Positions 8,411-19,460 of a stretch of 64,000 nucleotides of DNA are shown here, piece by piece; within the stretch, counting starts at the first letter, position 1, and each line of letters begins with the position of its first letter. The DNA lies in NCBI RefSeq assembly GCF_003074055.1, contig NZ_CP029043.1:4022501-4086500 (forward strand). The letters run 5' to 3'. The notes under the pieces were generated by a model that saw only the letters and a list, made by a program, of their open reading frames with translations, searched no databases and had not been told where the DNA came from. Made by a program: the position numbers and the translations under genes. This DNA is from Streptomyces nigra. Lineage in GTDB: Bacteria; Actinomycetota; Actinomycetes; Streptomycetales; Streptomycetaceae.

Positions 8411-9108
8411 CCGGCCGCCAGCCGCTCGATCAGGGCGAGCGCCTCCTGATCGTGGGCGGCGATGAGGGCCCGGGCGGTGGCGAGGTCCCGGCGGGCGAGG
8501 GCGTCGGTCAGCTCGATGTGACGGGCCCACAGATGCCCGCGCAGATCGTGCAGCCGACGCAGATGCTGCACCGTGCACACCCAGGCCTGGACGCGCAGCC
8601 GGTGCAGGAAGTCGGCGAGGTAGGGGTTGCCGAACAGGGCGCCCAACTCCCGCCAGAAGCGCAGGTCGTAGCCGACGAGCACGGTGAGGTCGCCGGCGCC
8701 GGCGGCGCGCTGCGCCTCCTCGGCGCGGCGGCGCACCCCGGCGACGGCGGCGGCGACACGCGGGTCGTCCGGGTCGCGGCGGCCCGTCATGTCCCGGTCC
8801 AGGACCTGGAACATGCCCTCGATGACCAGCGCGCGGGCCTCGACGATGCCGCGGTGGTCGTCGACGGTGTACTCGTGCACCCGGAAGCCGCGGTGCTGGT
8901 CGGCCTCGAGGAGCCCCTGCGCGGACAGGTCGACCAGGGCCTCGCGGACCGGGGTGGCGGAGACGCCGTACTGCTCGGCGATCTCCTTGACGGTGAACTC
9001 CCGTCCCGCCTGCAGCCGGCCGGCCAGCACCTCGTCCCGCAGGGCGTCCGCGAGCTGCTGCCGCAGGGTGCTCCGCGTCACGGAGCCGGTGCCGCCGATC
9101 CCGGCCAT
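8407..9108 (-). CDS. GntR/FadR-type transcriptional regulator
   Basis: About 233 aa. N-terminal winged helix-turn-helix (LRQQLADALRDEVLAGRLQAG, FTVKEIAEQYGVSATPVREAL, LEADQHRGFRV) and an all-helical FCD effector domain with metal or ligand-binding positions in RALVIEGM, DLRFWRELG and HIELTDALARRD. FadR/FCD regulators sense small carboxylic acids. ATG 9108 is preferred (GGGAGA about 11 nt upstream) over a GTG at 9150 that has no ribosome-binding site. The adjacent aminotransferase, transcribed toward it on the same strand, is a possible target. An inverted repeat at 9139-9188 lies in its leader. Confidence 0.87.
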   Translation of the reverse strand: MAGIGGTGSVTRSTLRQQLADALRDEVLAGRLQAGREFTVKEIAEQYGVSATPVREALVDLSAQGLLEADQHRGFRVHEYTVDDHRGIVEARALVIEGMFQVLDRDMTGRRDPDDPRVAAAVAGVRRRAEEAQRAAGAGDLTVLVGYDLRFWRELGALFGNPYLADFLHRLRVQAWVCTVQHLRRLHDLRGHLWARHIELTDALARRDLATARALIAAHDQEALALIERLAAG

Positions 9109-9138
9109 GGTCAGGGCGTCTCCCGTCGATCGCGATGA

Positions 9139-9188
9139 GGTGGCGTGCACGTGTCCGAGTGCACGTACATGTCTACGAGCACGCCACC
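9139..9188. promoter_or_regulatory. Inverted repeats upstream of the GntR gene, possible autoregulatory site
   Basis: GGTGGCGTGC (9139-9148) is the exact reverse complement of GCACGCCACC (9179-9188). A second pair of GTGCAC hexamers lies between them (9146-9151 and 9160-9165). FadR-type regulators often bind palindromes of this size near their own start. Function is inferred from position. Confidence 0.4.
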
Positions 9189-9253
9189 TTACGCGTTCGA
9201 CCGCGACGGGAGTTTTCGCGACGGCACCTTCCTCGCCGGCGTCGCCCCCGGGG

Positions 9254-10609
9254 CTAATCGGTGAAGGTGTCCGCCACGCTCAGGGCGGCGTCCAGGGCGG
9301 CCAGGCCCTCCTTCAGCTCGGCCTCCGAGACATTGCAGGGCGGCACGACATGGGTGCGGTTCATGTTCACGAAGGGCCAGACGCCGTGCTCCTTCGCGGC
9401 GGCGGCGAAGGCCGCCATCGGCGCGTTCGCCTCACCCGCCGCGTTGTACGGCACCAGCGGCTCGCGGGTCTCCCGGCTGCGGACCAGCTCGACGGCCCAG
9501 AACATGCCGGTGCCGCGCACCTCGCCGACGCTCGGGTGCCGTTCGGCCAGGTCGGCGAGGGCGGGGCCGACGACCGTACGGCCGAGCCGCGCGGCGTTCT
9601 CGACGACGCCCTCCTCGGCCATCACCTGGATCGTGGCGACGGCGGCGGCGCAGGCCAGCGGGTGCCCGGAGTAGGTGAGGCCGCCCGGGTAGGGGCGGCG
9701 CGCGAAGGTCTGCGCGATCTCCTCGGAGATGGCGACACCGCCGAGCGGCACATAGCCGGAGTTCACGCCCTTGGCGAAGGTCATCAGGTCGGGCACGACG
9801 CCGAAGAGGTCGGCGGCGAACCACTCACCGGTCCGTCCGAACCCGGCCATCACCTCGTCCAGGACGAAGACGATCCCGTACTGGTCGCAGATCTCCCGGA
9901 CCCCGGCGAGGTAGCCGGCCGGCGGGACCATGATCCCGGCCGTGCCGGGGATGGTCTCCAGGATGATCGCGGCGATGGTGCCGGGCCCCTCGAAGGCGAT
10001 CGTCGTCTCCAGGTGCTCCAGTGCCCGCGCGCACTCCTGCTCCTCGGTCTCGGCGTAGAAGCGGGAGCGGTAGAGGTAGGGCGCCCAGAAGTGCACGACG
10101 CCAGCGGTGCCGCTGTCGGACGGCCAGCGGCGCGGGTCGCCGGTGAGGTTCACGGCCTGCTGGGTGCCGCCGTGGTACGAGCGGTACGCCGACAGGACCT
10201 TGGGGCGGCCCGTGTGCAGCCGGGCCATCCGGGTGGCGTGCTCCACGGCGTCCGCGCCGCCGTTGGTGAAGAAGATCTTGTTCAGGTCGCCGGGGGTGCG
10301 CTCGGCGATCAGCCGGGCCGCCTCCGAGCGCGCCTCGACCGCGAAGGCGGGCGCGAACGTCGTCATCCGCGCGGCCTGCTCCTGGATCGCGGCGACGACC
10401 TTCGGGTGCTGGTAGCCGACGTTCGTGTAGACGAGCCCGCTGGTGAAGTCCAGGTAGCGCCTGCCGTCGTAGTCCCAGAAGTACGACCCCTCCGCACCGG
10501 CGACGGCGAGCGGGTCGATGAGCTCCTGCGCGGACCAGGAGTGGAACACGTGCGCGCGGTCCGCGGCCTTCACGGCGGCGCCTGCCTGGGGGTGGGGCTG
10601 AGGGGTCAT
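9254..10609 (-). CDS. Class III (omega) PLP-dependent aminotransferase
   Basis: 451 aa cytosolic aminotransferase of the aspartate aminotransferase-like/class III group. It shows the N-terminal GSYFWDYDGRRYLDFTSGLVYTNVGYQHP, the PLP phosphate-binding FFTNGGADAVEHATRMAR, the catalytic aspartate in IVFVLDEVMAGFGRTG, and the Schiff-base lysine in MTFAKGVNSGYVPLGG. TYSGHPLACAAAVATI and RGTGMFWAVELV complete the family signature. Substrates are probably an omega-amino acid or diamine with pyruvate or 2-oxoglutarate; the exact pair cannot be read. ATG 10609 is used because family similarity starts about 25 residues later. The FadR-type regulator just downstream may control it. Confidence 0.9.
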   Translation of the reverse strand: MTPQPHPQAGAAVKAADRAHVFHSWSAQELIDPLAVAGAEGSYFWDYDGRRYLDFTSGLVYTNVGYQHPKVVAAIQEQAARMTTFAPAFAVEARSEAARLIAERTPGDLNKIFFTNGGADAVEHATRMARLHTGRPKVLSAYRSYHGGTQQAVNLTGDPRRWPSDSGTAGVVHFWAPYLYRSRFYAETEEQECARALEHLETTIAFEGPGTIAAIILETIPGTAGIMVPPAGYLAGVREICDQYGIVFVLDEVMAGFGRTGEWFAADLFGVVPDLMTFAKGVNSGYVPLGGVAISEEIAQTFARRPYPGGLTYSGHPLACAAAVATIQVMAEEGVVENAARLGRTVVGPALADLAERHPSVGEVRGTGMFWAVELVRSRETREPLVPYNAAGEANAPMAAFAAAAKEHGVWPFVNMNRTHVVPPCNVSEAELKEGLAALDAALSVADTFTD

Positions 10610-10722
10610 GCGCCCGAGGGTAGGGAGGGGCGGCCCGGACGCGGTATCGGCGTCCTGTCCCGCGGTCCGGGGTTTTTGACGACAGGTTGTCCACGTGTGC
10701 GGCCGTCCCGCACCGGCATGTG

Positions 10723-10758
10723 TTGACAGTAGGCTGTCGAAAAGACAGAATACTGTCA
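10723..10758. promoter_or_regulatory. Promoter and nested MarR-type operator of the pfpI-marR pair
   Basis: A TTGACA hexamer (10723-10728) overlaps an inverted repeat TGACAGTA (10724-10731) / TACTGTCA (10751-10758). Nested inside is CTGTC (10734-10738) / GACAG (10744-10748). A weak -10 lies around 10746-10751. A further GACAGGTTGTC-like copy occurs at about 10681-10691. The repeated GACAG half-site covering the promoter fits autorepression by the MarR protein encoded second in the operon. Confidence 0.6.
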
Positions 10759-10793
10759 TGTTCGAGGGTCGGCCATCGTCTCCAGGAGGAGCC

Positions 10794-11417
10794 ATGAGCA
10801 GCAGCACCGGCACCACCCGCAAGCCCGTGTACCTCGCCGTCTACGACACCCTCGCCGACTGGGAGACCGGTCACGCCACCGCCCAGCTGGCCCGGGCCGG
10901 CCACCCGGTCCGTACCGTCGGCCCCACCACCGAGCCGGTCACGAGCATCGGCGGGCTGCGCGTCCAGCCCGACCTGGCCCTGGCCGACGTCCGGCCGTCC
11001 GACGCCGCCCTGCTGATCCTCCCGGGCGCCGACCTGTGGGACGCCGGTGACGACCTCGCGCCCTTCGCCCGCACGGCCCGCGCCTTCCTGGACGCGGGTG
11101 TGCCGGTGGCCGCGATCTGCGGGGCGACGGCCGGACTGGCCCGCGAGGGCCTGCTCGACGACCGGGACCACACCAGCGCCGTCTCCTTCTATCTGGCGGC
11201 CACCGGATACGGCGGCGGCGAGCGGTACGTCGAGGCCGACGCCGTCACCGACGGGGCGCTCGTCACCGCCGGGCCCACCGAACCCGTCGCCTTCGCCCGG
11301 GAGATCCTGCGTCTGCTCCACGTCTACGACGACGAGGCCGTCGACGCCTGGTACCGGCTCTTCCACGACTCCGACGCCGGCGCGTACGCCGTCCTCGAGA
11401 AGGCCGGCGTGCTGTGA
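10794..11417 (+). CDS. DJ-1/PfpI family glutamine amidotransferase-like protein
   Basis: 207 aa class I glutamine amidotransferase-like fold. YLAVYDTLADWETGHAT corresponds to the first strand with its conserved acidic residue. ALLILPGADLWD and the nucleophile elbow VAAICGATAGLAREGLL place the reactive Cys at about 109. The usual His after Cys is replaced by Gly-Ala, as in many of these stress proteins. Likely a protein/methylglyoxal deglycase, isonitrile hydratase-like or redox sensor protein; the reaction is not determinable. A strong AGGAGGA precedes ATG 10794. The MarR gene follows with a 4-nt overlap, and operator repeats cover the promoter. Confidence 0.85.
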   Translation: MSSSTGTTRKPVYLAVYDTLADWETGHATAQLARAGHPVRTVGPTTEPVTSIGGLRVQPDLALADVRPSDAALLILPGADLWDAGDDLAPFARTARAFLDAGVPVAAICGATAGLAREGLLDDRDHTSAVSFYLAATGYGGGERYVEADAVTDGALVTAGPTEPVAFAREILRLLHVYDDEAVDAWYRLFHDSDAGAYAVLEKAGVL

Positions 11418-11872
11418 GCCGGGCCCGTCAGGACCTGCTCAGCCGGAGCGCGCTCGGGGTCTTCCGGCTCAACGGGCAGTTCCTCGCGGTCGCCGAGGAG
11501 CTGGCCCGGCCCGCCGGGCTGACGGCCTCCTGGTGGCAGGTGCTCGGGGCGGTCCTGCGCGAGCCCCTGCCCGTCGCCGGGGTGGCCCGCGCCATGGGCA
11601 TCACCCGGCAGAGCGTGCAGCGCGTCGCCGACCTGCTGGTGGACAAGGGCCTCGCCGAGTACCGGCCCAACCCGGCGCACCGGCGCGCCAAGCTTCTCGC
11701 GCCCACCGACGCCGGGCGCGCGGCGGTCGCCCGGATCGACCCCGGCCACGCGGCCTTCGCGGACCGGCTGGCCGAGGCCATGGGGGAGGAGGAGCTCGCG
11801 GAGGCCGTCCGCGTCCTGGAACGGCTGTCGGACGTGCTGGAGCGGACCGGCCTGCCCGTTACCGAACCGTAG
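11414..11872 (+). CDS. MarR family transcriptional regulator
   Basis: 152 aa winged-helix repressor: helix 1 ALGVFRLNGQFLAVAEELA, DNA-binding core VAGVARAMGITRQSVQRVADLLVDKGLAEY and wing NPAHRRAKLLAPTDAG, with a C-terminal dimerisation helix. The GTG start at 11414 overlaps the TGA of the PfpI gene, so both are co-expressed. It most likely represses this operon by binding the GACAG/CTGTC palindromes at 10724-10758 and is released by an electrophile, phenolic or oxidant; the inducer is inferred from the partner only. Confidence 0.9.
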   Translation: MSRARQDLLSRSALGVFRLNGQFLAVAEELARPAGLTASWWQVLGAVLREPLPVAGVARAMGITRQSVQRVADLLVDKGLAEYRPNPAHRRAKLLAPTDAGRAAVARIDPGHAAFADRLAEAMGEEELAEAVRVLERLSDVLERTGLPVTEP

Positions 11873-11949
11873 AGGCCGCCCCGCTCACCCCGCCGGACGC
11901 CGCACTATCGTGGGGCCGACGCATAGGCGGGGGCTGTTGGGGGCGTGCG

Positions 11950-14030
<2,081 letters not shown>

Positions 14031-14034
14031 GGGG

Positions 14035-14787
14035 TCAGCGGGGCTCGGGCGGCCGCTGACGGGGCATGTTCGGGCGCGCGCCGTTCGCCGGGGGGACCGG
14101 GAAACGGCCGCCGCCCGCCCCGGCGTCCTGCCGGGCGCCGCCGGACAGCGCCGACTGGATGCCCAGGGGCGCCGAGCCGGTGCGGAACTCCACCATCCAG
14201 TCCGCCGTCTCCGCCCGGACCAGCTCGTTGAGGTCCTCCGAGAACCGCCGCAGCACGCCCAGGCACCGCTCGGCCGCCTCGCTCGCCGTGCCCTCGGCGG
14301 GGCCCAGGACCTCGCGGACGTTCTCCGTCGCCCAGTCGAACTGGAGCGCCTGCAGCCGCCGCTGGACGGCCTGGGCCGTGGCGACGTCCCTTATCCAGCC
14401 GGACGTCACCCCGAAGAACCGATCGGCCGCGACACACGCGACGCCGAGCAGCAGCGCCAGATACCCCCAGCGCGCCGCCCCGTCCGCGACCTCCGTCAGA
14501 TCGAGCAGCGGGAGCGCCGCCCCGACGACCGCGCCCGCGGCCGCGCCGCCGCGCAGCGCCCTGGCCCCGCGCCGCTTCCACACCCGGTCCCCGAGGTACC
14601 AGGTGGCGGTCTCCAGCGCCCTGTGCTCCACCCACCGGTACAGCTCGTGCAACCGCACCGCGGGCTCCCCCCAGTCCCCGAGCGGGAAGGCCCGCCCCGT
14701 CAGATCGCCCGGCCGAAGTCCGGTCGCCCCCTCGCCGCCCCACCCGTCCTGCGGCGACCTCTCGGGCTGCATCTCCGGCTGACCCAC
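14035..14787 (-). CDS. SLATT-like two-helix membrane protein
   Basis: About 250 aa. A juxtamembrane helix (LHELYRWVEHRALETATWYL) is followed by two transmembrane segments (about residues 78-96 and 106-124) and a long amphipathic helix WIRDVATAQAVQRRLQALQFDW, the layout of SLATT/DUF4231 proteins. In other bacteria SLATT proteins pair with nucleotide-second-messenger or SLOG sensor proteins and are proposed membrane-perforating effectors (Burroughs and colleagues). Here no such partner is adjacent, and the gene sits in a conserved chromosomal neighbourhood, so a housekeeping role is equally likely. GTG 14787 has AGGGA about 8 nt upstream. Its stop lies 4 nt from the convergent kinase stop. The C-terminal tail is Pro/Gly-rich and disordered. 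Confidence 0.65.
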   Translation of the reverse strand: MGQPEMQPERSPQDGWGGEGATGLRPGDLTGRAFPLGDWGEPAVRLHELYRWVEHRALETATWYLGDRVWKRRGARALRGGAAAGAVVGAALPLLDLTEVADGAARWGYLALLLGVACVAADRFFGVTSGWIRDVATAQAVQRRLQALQFDWATENVREVLGPAEGTASEAAERCLGVLRRFSEDLNELVRAETADWMVEFRTGSAPLGIQSALSGGARQDAGAGGGRFPVPPANGARPNMPRQRPPEPR

Positions 14788-15078
14788 CCGGCACTCCCTA
14801 CTGATCACGGTGCGTGGGACGTGCGCGCCGGGTACGACCCCCGTGGCGCACGGAACGTCACGCGACACCTGAGGCTGACGCGCCGGACCCTTCCTACCGC
14901 CCAATGGGTGGCGAAGAGATGTCTTTCGCGTCTTTTCCGCCCGGAAGTGGGTCTTGATCAGGTATAGGACGCCAGTTCAACCGAGTTCCACTCACTCGAA
15001 AGAGTGCCGGGGCGACGGCCGCCCGGAGCACGTAGGCTCGTCCTGAACGGGAAAGCCGTACAGACGCGAGGAGCCGAC

Positions 15079-15420
15079 GTGATCCCCGGTGGTGGCCAGC
15101 CGAACATGCAGCAGCTGCTCCAGCAGGCGCAGAAGATGCAACAGGATCTTCAGCGCGCGCAGGAGGAGCTGGCGCAGACCGAGGTCGAGGGCCAGGCCGG
15201 CGGCGGCCTGGTGCGGGCCACCGTGACGGGCTCCGGCGAGCTGAGGTCGCTGAAGATCGACCCGAAGGCGGTCGACCCGGAGGACACCGAGACGCTGGCC
15301 GATCTGGTCGTCGCCGCCGTCCAGGCCGCCAACGAGAACGCGCAGACCCTCCAGCAGCAGAAGCTGGGCCCGCTGGCGCAGGGGCTGGGCGGCGGAGGCC
15401 TGCCCGGTCTGCCCTTCTGA
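15079..15420 (+). CDS. YbaB/EbfC family nucleoid-associated protein
   Basis: 113 aa. After a short Gly/Pro/Gln-rich start it shows the family core [23 protein letters not shown], the [27 protein letters not shown] strand region and [14 protein letters not shown], ending in a Gly-rich tail. YbaB/EbfC proteins are small dimeric tweezers that bind DNA. Position directly before recR is conserved in most bacteria (dnaX-ybaB-recR). GTG 15079 is chosen (GAGGAG 7 nt upstream). Intact. Confidence 0.93.
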   Translation: MIPGGGQPNMQQLLQQAQKMQQDLQRAQEELAQTEVEGQAGGGLVRATVTGSGELRSLKIDPKAVDPEDTETLADLVVAAVQAANENAQTLQQQKLGPLAQGLGGGGLPGLPF

Positions 15421-15507
15421 CCCCGGCGCGTCATCCGCCGCCTTCCACCGGCGGGTGCGCGCCAACTACCGTACGTACCAAGTGAACCCAGGAAGGACGG
15501 CAGTCCG

Positions 15508-16107
15508 TTGTACGAAGGCGTGGTCCAGGACCTCATCGACGAGCTGGGGCGGCTCCCCGGCGTCGGTCCCAAGAGCGCGCAGCGGATCGCCTTCCACATC
15601 CTCCAGGCGGAACCGACGGACGTACGGCGCCTCGCTCAGGCCCTCATGGAGGTCAAGGCGAAGGTCCGCTTCTGCGCGACGTGCGGGAACGTCGCGCAGG
15701 AGGAGCTGTGCAACATCTGCCGCGACACCCGCCGCGACCCCTCGGTCATCTGTGTGGTCGAGGAGCCCAAGGACGTCGTGGCGATCGAGCGGACCCGTGA
15801 GTTCCGGGGCCGCTACCACGTGCTGGGCGGCGCGATCAGCCCCATCGAGGGCGTCGGCCCGGACGATCTGCGGATACGGGAACTCCTCGCGAGGCTGGCG
15901 GACGGGACGGTCACCGAGCTGATCCTGGCCACGGACCCGAACCTCGAGGGCGAGGCCACGGCCACCTATCTCGCGCGCATGATCAAGCCCATGGGCCTGA
16001 AGGTCACCCGCCTGGCCAGCGGCCTCCCGGTGGGTGGCGACCTGGAATACGCGGACGAGGTCACCCTCGGCCGCGCCTTCGAGGGGAGACGACTCCTAGA
16101 TGTCTGA
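15508..16107 (+). CDS. recR: Recombination mediator protein RecR
   Basis: 199 aa, standard length. The N-terminal helix-hairpin-helix ([24 protein letters not shown]) is followed by a four-Cys zinc finger at Cys56, 59, 68 and 71, then a Toprim domain beginning [14 protein letters not shown] and a C-terminal Walker-B-like tail. RecR works with RecO/RecF to load RecA on gapped DNA. TTG start at 15508 with GGAAGGA upstream. The next gene overlaps by 8 nt. Confidence 0.97.
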   Translation: MYEGVVQDLIDELGRLPGVGPKSAQRIAFHILQAEPTDVRRLAQALMEVKAKVRFCATCGNVAQEELCNICRDTRRDPSVICVVEEPKDVVAIERTREFRGRYHVLGGAISPIEGVGPDDLRIRELLARLADGTVTELILATDPNLEGEATATYLARMIKPMGLKVTRLASGLPVGGDLEYADEVTLGRAFEGRRLLDV

Positions 16108-16762
16108 CGCCACGCTGCACGCGACAGAGCCGAACCCGGACGACTTCGCGGTCCAGATCGCGGACCAGATCGAGAGTTTCCTGGTCGCGGTGACGGAGGT
16201 CGCGAAGGGCGACGAGCCGGGCTCGACGGTGCCCTTCCTCCTGCTGGAGGTCTCCCAGCTGCTGCTGGCCGGCGGCCGTCTCGGCGCCCACGAGGACATC
16301 GTCCCCGACGAGCGCTACGAGCCCGACCTGGGCCCCGAGCAGGACGTGGACGAGCTCCGCGAGAACCTCGCCCGCCTGCTGGACCCCGTGGACGTCTACT
16401 CCGAGGTCTTCGACCCCTACGAGCCCCGCAGGGCGCCGGTGCCGGCCCGGATCTCCGACGACCTGGCCGACGTCATCGCCGACCTGCGGCACGGCATGGC
16501 GCACTACCGCGCCGGGCGCACCGCCGAGGCCCTGTGGTGGTGGCAGTTCTCCTACTTCTCCAACTGGGGCTCCACGGCGTCGGCGACCCTGCGCGCGCTG
16601 CACTCCGTCCTCGCCCACATCCGGCTCGACCAGCCGCTGGAGGAGCTGGACGGCCTGGACACCGACCAGGGCGTGATGGGCGACGAGACCCTGGAGTTCG
16701 AGGCCGGCCGGGTCATGCAGCAGGAGATCGGCGGCCAGCTCGGGATGCGTTCGGCCCCGTAG
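16100..16762 (+). CDS. DUF5063 domain protein
   Basis: 220 aa soluble protein rich in acidic residues; [23 protein letters not shown] at the start and [37 protein letters not shown] near the end match the DUF5063 family as I remember it. Function unknown. Its ATG lies inside the recR stop region (8-nt overlap), and the recR-DUF5063-ask order is kept in Streptomyces, which suggests a link with RecR expression but no known reaction. Confidence 0.85.
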   Translation: MSDATLHATEPNPDDFAVQIADQIESFLVAVTEVAKGDEPGSTVPFLLLEVSQLLLAGGRLGAHEDIVPDERYEPDLGPEQDVDELRENLARLLDPVDVYSEVFDPYEPRRAPVPARISDDLADVIADLRHGMAHYRAGRTAEALWWWQFSYFSNWGSTASATLRALHSVLAHIRLDQPLEELDGLDTDQGVMGDETLEFEAGRVMQQEIGGQLGMRSAP

Positions 16763-16834
16763 CGGGGCGTCCGGCGGGCGCTCCTTTCCGTCGCACGTCC
16801 CGGAGTGACCTCCCCCACTTTCGGAGTGCCCGGC

Positions 16835-16902
16835 GCCCGACCGGGCAGGGACTAGCCCGGAGCTACCCCGCCCGACCGGGCAGGGACCATCCCGGAGCTA
16901 CC
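16835..16902 (+). repeat. Two tandem 33-bp repeats upstream of aspartokinase
   Basis: The units 16835-16867 and 16870-16902 are nearly identical (GCCCGACCGGGCAGGGAC at the start, CCCGGAGCTACC at the end; two differences in the middle). Each can fold GCCCG-AC-CGGGC. They lie 85 bp before the ask start, in the leader/promoter region. Possibly a duplicated regulatory element or a small repeat that arose by slippage. Confidence 0.7.
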
Positions 16903-16987
16903 GAATCTCACCATCTGGGAACCCGATGGTCGTTTTCGGACGCTCGGTAAACTGAGCCGACACACACGGACTGAGCGAGGAGCGCAC

Positions 16988-18265
16988 GTGGGCCTTGTCG
17001 TGCAGAAGTACGGAGGCTCCTCCGTAGCCGATGCCGAGGGCATCAAGCGCGTCGCCAAGCGGATCGTGGAAGCCAAGAAGAACGGCCACCAGGTGGTCGC
17101 CGTGGTTTCCGCGATGGGCGACACGACGGACGAGCTGATCGATCTCGCCGAGCAGGTATCCCCGATGCCTGCCGGGCGCGAGCTCGACATGCTGCTGACC
17201 GCCGGAGAGCGGATCTCCATGGCCCTGCTGGCCATGGCGATCAAAAACCTGGGCCACTCCGCCCAGTCGTTCACGGGCAGCCAGGCAGGTGTCATCACCG
17301 ACTCGGTCCACAACAAGGCCCGGATCATCGACGTCACCCCGGGCCGCATCCGGACGTCGGTCGACGAGGGCAACATCGCGATCGTCGCCGGCTTCCAGGG
17401 CGTGAGCCAGGACAGCAAGGACATCACCACGCTGGGCCGCGGCGGGTCCGACACCACCGCCGTCGCGCTGGCCGCCGCCCTCGACGCCGAGGTGTGCGAG
17501 ATCTACACCGACGTCGACGGCGTGTTCACCGCCGACCCGCGCGTGGTCGGCAAGGCGAGGAAGATCGACTGGATCTCCTTCGAGGACATGCTGGAGCTGG
17601 CGGCGTCCGGCTCGAAGGTGCTGCTCCACCGCTGTGTGGAGTACGCCCGCCGTTACAACATCCCGATCCACGTCCGGTCCAGCTTCAGCGGGCTGCAGGG
17701 CACGTGGGTCAGCAGCGAGCCGATTCAGCGAGGGGACAAGCAGGTGGAGCAGGCCATCATCTCGGGGGTCGCGCACGACACGTCCGAGGCCAAGGTCACG
17801 GTCGTCGGTGTGCCGGACAAGCCGGGCGAGGCCGCCGCGATCTTCCGTGCGATCTCCGACGCCGAGATCAACATCGACATGATCGTGCAGAACGTGTCCG
17901 CGGCCTCCACGGGCCTGACGGACATCTCCTTCACGCTGCCGAAGTCCGAGGGCCGCAAGGCCATCGACGCGCTCGAGAAGAGCCGCTCGCGCATCGGCTT
18001 CGACTCCCTGCGCTACGACGACCAGATCGGCAAGATCTCCCTCGTCGGCGCCGGTATGAAGACCAACCCGGGCGTCACGGCCGACTTCTTCAAGGCGCTG
18101 TCCGACGCGGGCGTCAACATCGAGCTGATCTCCACCTCGGAGATCCGTATCTCGGTCGTCACCCGCGCCGACGACGTCAACGAGGCCGTGCGCGCCGTGC
18201 ACACCGCCTTCGGCCTGGACTCCGACAGCGACGAGGCTGTCGTGTACGGAGGCACCGGGCGCTGA
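16988..18265 (+). CDS. ask: Aspartate kinase (alpha subunit)
   Basis: 425 aa; phosphorylates aspartate as the first step of the lysine, threonine, methionine and diaminopimelate pathway. The N-terminal [20 protein letters not shown] and [17 protein letters not shown] nucleotide/substrate loops are intact. Two ACT regulatory domains follow (from about residue 260: [19 protein letters not shown] and [19 protein letters not shown]), which normally mediate concerted Lys plus Thr inhibition. The GTG start 16988 follows GCGAGGAG. An internal in-frame start makes the separate beta subunit (see 17744-18265). asd follows with a 1-nt overlap. Confidence 0.96.
   Translation: MGLVVQKYGGSSVADAEGIKRVAKRIVEAKKNGHQVVAVVSAMGDTTDELIDLAEQVSPMPAGRELDMLLTAGERISMALLAMAIKNLGHSAQSFTGSQAGVITDSVHNKARIIDVTPGRIRTSVDEGNIAIVAGFQGVSQDSKDITTLGRGGSDTTAVALAAALDAEVCEIYTDVDGVFTADPRVVGKARKIDWISFEDMLELAASGSKVLLHRCVEYARRYNIPIHVRSSFSGLQGTWVSSEPIQRGDKQVEQAIISGVAHDTSEAKVTVVGVPDKPGEAAAIFRAISDAEINIDMIVQNVSAASTGLTDISFTLPKSEGRKAIDALEKSRSRIGFDSLRYDDQIGKISLVGAGMKTNPGVTADFFKALSDAGVNIELISTSEIRISVVTRADDVNEAVRAVHTAFGLDSDSDEAVVYGGTGR
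17744..18265 (+). CDS. Aspartate kinase beta subunit, internal in-frame start
   Basis: Actinobacterial aspartokinases are alpha2-beta2 enzymes in which beta is the separately translated C-terminal ACT part of the same gene. Here GTG 17744 opens [20 protein letters not shown] and is preceded by a good Shine-Dalgarno sequence GAGGGGAC about 6 nt upstream, matching the position of the known Corynebacterium beta start (MEEAVLTGVA). Predicted 173 aa, both ACT domains. Same frame as the alpha subunit. Confidence 0.7.
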   Translation: MEQAIISGVAHDTSEAKVTVVGVPDKPGEAAAIFRAISDAEINIDMIVQNVSAASTGLTDISFTLPKSEGRKAIDALEKSRSRIGFDSLRYDDQIGKISLVGAGMKTNPGVTADFFKALSDAGVNIELISTSEIRISVVTRADDVNEAVRAVHTAFGLDSDSDEAVVYGGTGR

Positions 18266-19329
18266 TGGCCCCCCTGGGATCACGCCGCCCGACGCTCGCC
18301 GTCGTGGGGGCGACCGGAGCCGTCGGCTCGGTCATGCTCCAGATCCTGTCCCAGCGCGCGGACATCTGGGGTGAGATCCGTCTGATCGCCTCCCCGCGCT
18401 CGGCCGGCCGCAAGCTGGCCGTGCGCGGGGAGGAGGTCGAGGTGGTGGCGCTCACCGAGGAGGCCTTCGACGGCGTCGACATCGCCATGTTCGACGTGCC
18501 GGACGACGTGGCCGCCCGGTGGGCGCCGGTCGCCACCGCCCGGGGTGCCGTGGTGGTGGACAACTCGGGCGCCTTCCGGATGGACCCGGAGGTGCCCCTC
18601 GTCGTCCCCGAGGTCAATCCGCACGCGGTGCGGATGCGGCCGCGCGGGATCGTCTCCAACCCCAACTGCACGACCCTCTCCATGATCGTGGCCCTCGGCG
18701 CGCTGCACGCCGAGTTCGGGCTGCGCTCCCTCGTCGCCTCCTCCTACCAGGCGGTGAGCGGGGCCGGCCGGGCCGGCGTCGACACCCTGCGCCGGCAGCT
18801 CTCCCTGGTCGCCGGCACCGAGCTGGGGACCAGTCCCGGCGACGTACGGCGGGCCGTCGGCGACGACACCGGGCCGTTCCCGGAGCCGGTCGCGCTGAAC
18901 GTCGTGCCGTGGGCCGGATCGCCGCGCGAGGACGGCTGGTCGTCGGAGGAGATGAAGGTGCGGGACGAGTCCCGCAAGATCCTCGGCCTGCCCCAGCTGC
19001 CGGTCGCGGTGACCTGCGTCCGCGTCCCGGTGCTGACCGGGCACTCGCTGACCCTGCACGCCCGCTTCGAGGGCGAGGTCACCGTCGCCAAGGCCCGCGA
19101 GATCCTGGCCACCGCGCCCGGGGTCGTGCTCTACGACGACCCCGAGGCGGGCGAGTTCCCCACCCCCGCCGACATCGTGGGCACCGACCCGACCTGGGTG
19201 GGCCGGGTGCGGCGCGCCCTCGACGACCCCACCGCCCTGGAGCTCTTCGTCTGCGGCGACAACCTCCGCAAGGGCGCCGCGCTCAACACCGCGCAGATCG
19301 CCGAACTGGTGGCCGCGGAAATCGGCTGA
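18265..19329 (+). CDS. asd: Aspartate-semialdehyde dehydrogenase
   Basis: 354 aa; reduces aspartyl phosphate with NADPH to the semialdehyde, directly after aspartokinase. Rossmann loop [15 protein letters not shown], catalytic Cys at about 135 in [11 protein letters not shown], active-site [10 protein letters not shown] and the base His region [16 protein letters not shown] are present. ATG 18265 overlaps the ask stop (TGATG), so the two genes are co-translated. Two hairpins downstream end the operon. Confidence 0.96.
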   Translation: MAPLGSRRPTLAVVGATGAVGSVMLQILSQRADIWGEIRLIASPRSAGRKLAVRGEEVEVVALTEEAFDGVDIAMFDVPDDVAARWAPVATARGAVVVDNSGAFRMDPEVPLVVPEVNPHAVRMRPRGIVSNPNCTTLSMIVALGALHAEFGLRSLVASSYQAVSGAGRAGVDTLRRQLSLVAGTELGTSPGDVRRAVGDDTGPFPEPVALNVVPWAGSPREDGWSSEEMKVRDESRKILGLPQLPVAVTCVRVPVLTGHSLTLHARFEGEVTVAKAREILATAPGVVLYDDPEAGEFPTPADIVGTDPTWVGRVRRALDDPTALELFVCGDNLRKGAALNTAQIAELVAAEIG

Positions 19330-19377
19330 AGGCCCGCCGCCGCATTTGTAGGATCTGTGAGAACAATGTGAGCCGAT

Positions 19378-19409
19378 CGATGGTCCTGGCCCCTTGATCA
19401 GGACCATCG
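19378..19409. terminator. Hairpin after asd (first of two)
   Basis: Perfect 11-bp stem CGATGGTCCTG (19378-19388) / CAGGACCATCG (19399-19409) with a 10-nt loop, 49 nt after the asd stop. Confidence 0.7.
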
Positions 19410-19429
19410 CGGCGACAGAAGATTTTTCT

Positions 19430-19460
19430 CCCCGCGCCTGCAACCGCTTGCAGGGCGGGG
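19430..19460. terminator. Hairpin after asd (second of two)
   Basis: CCCCGC-GC-CTGCAA (from 19430) pairs with TTGCAG-GGCGGGG (to 19460) around the loop CCGC. A T-rich stretch (TTTTTCTC) lies just upstream at 19423-19430, so read on the minus strand this hairpin has an A/T-rich tail. Together with the first hairpin it separates the ask-asd operon from the sigma factor operon. Confidence 0.65.
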
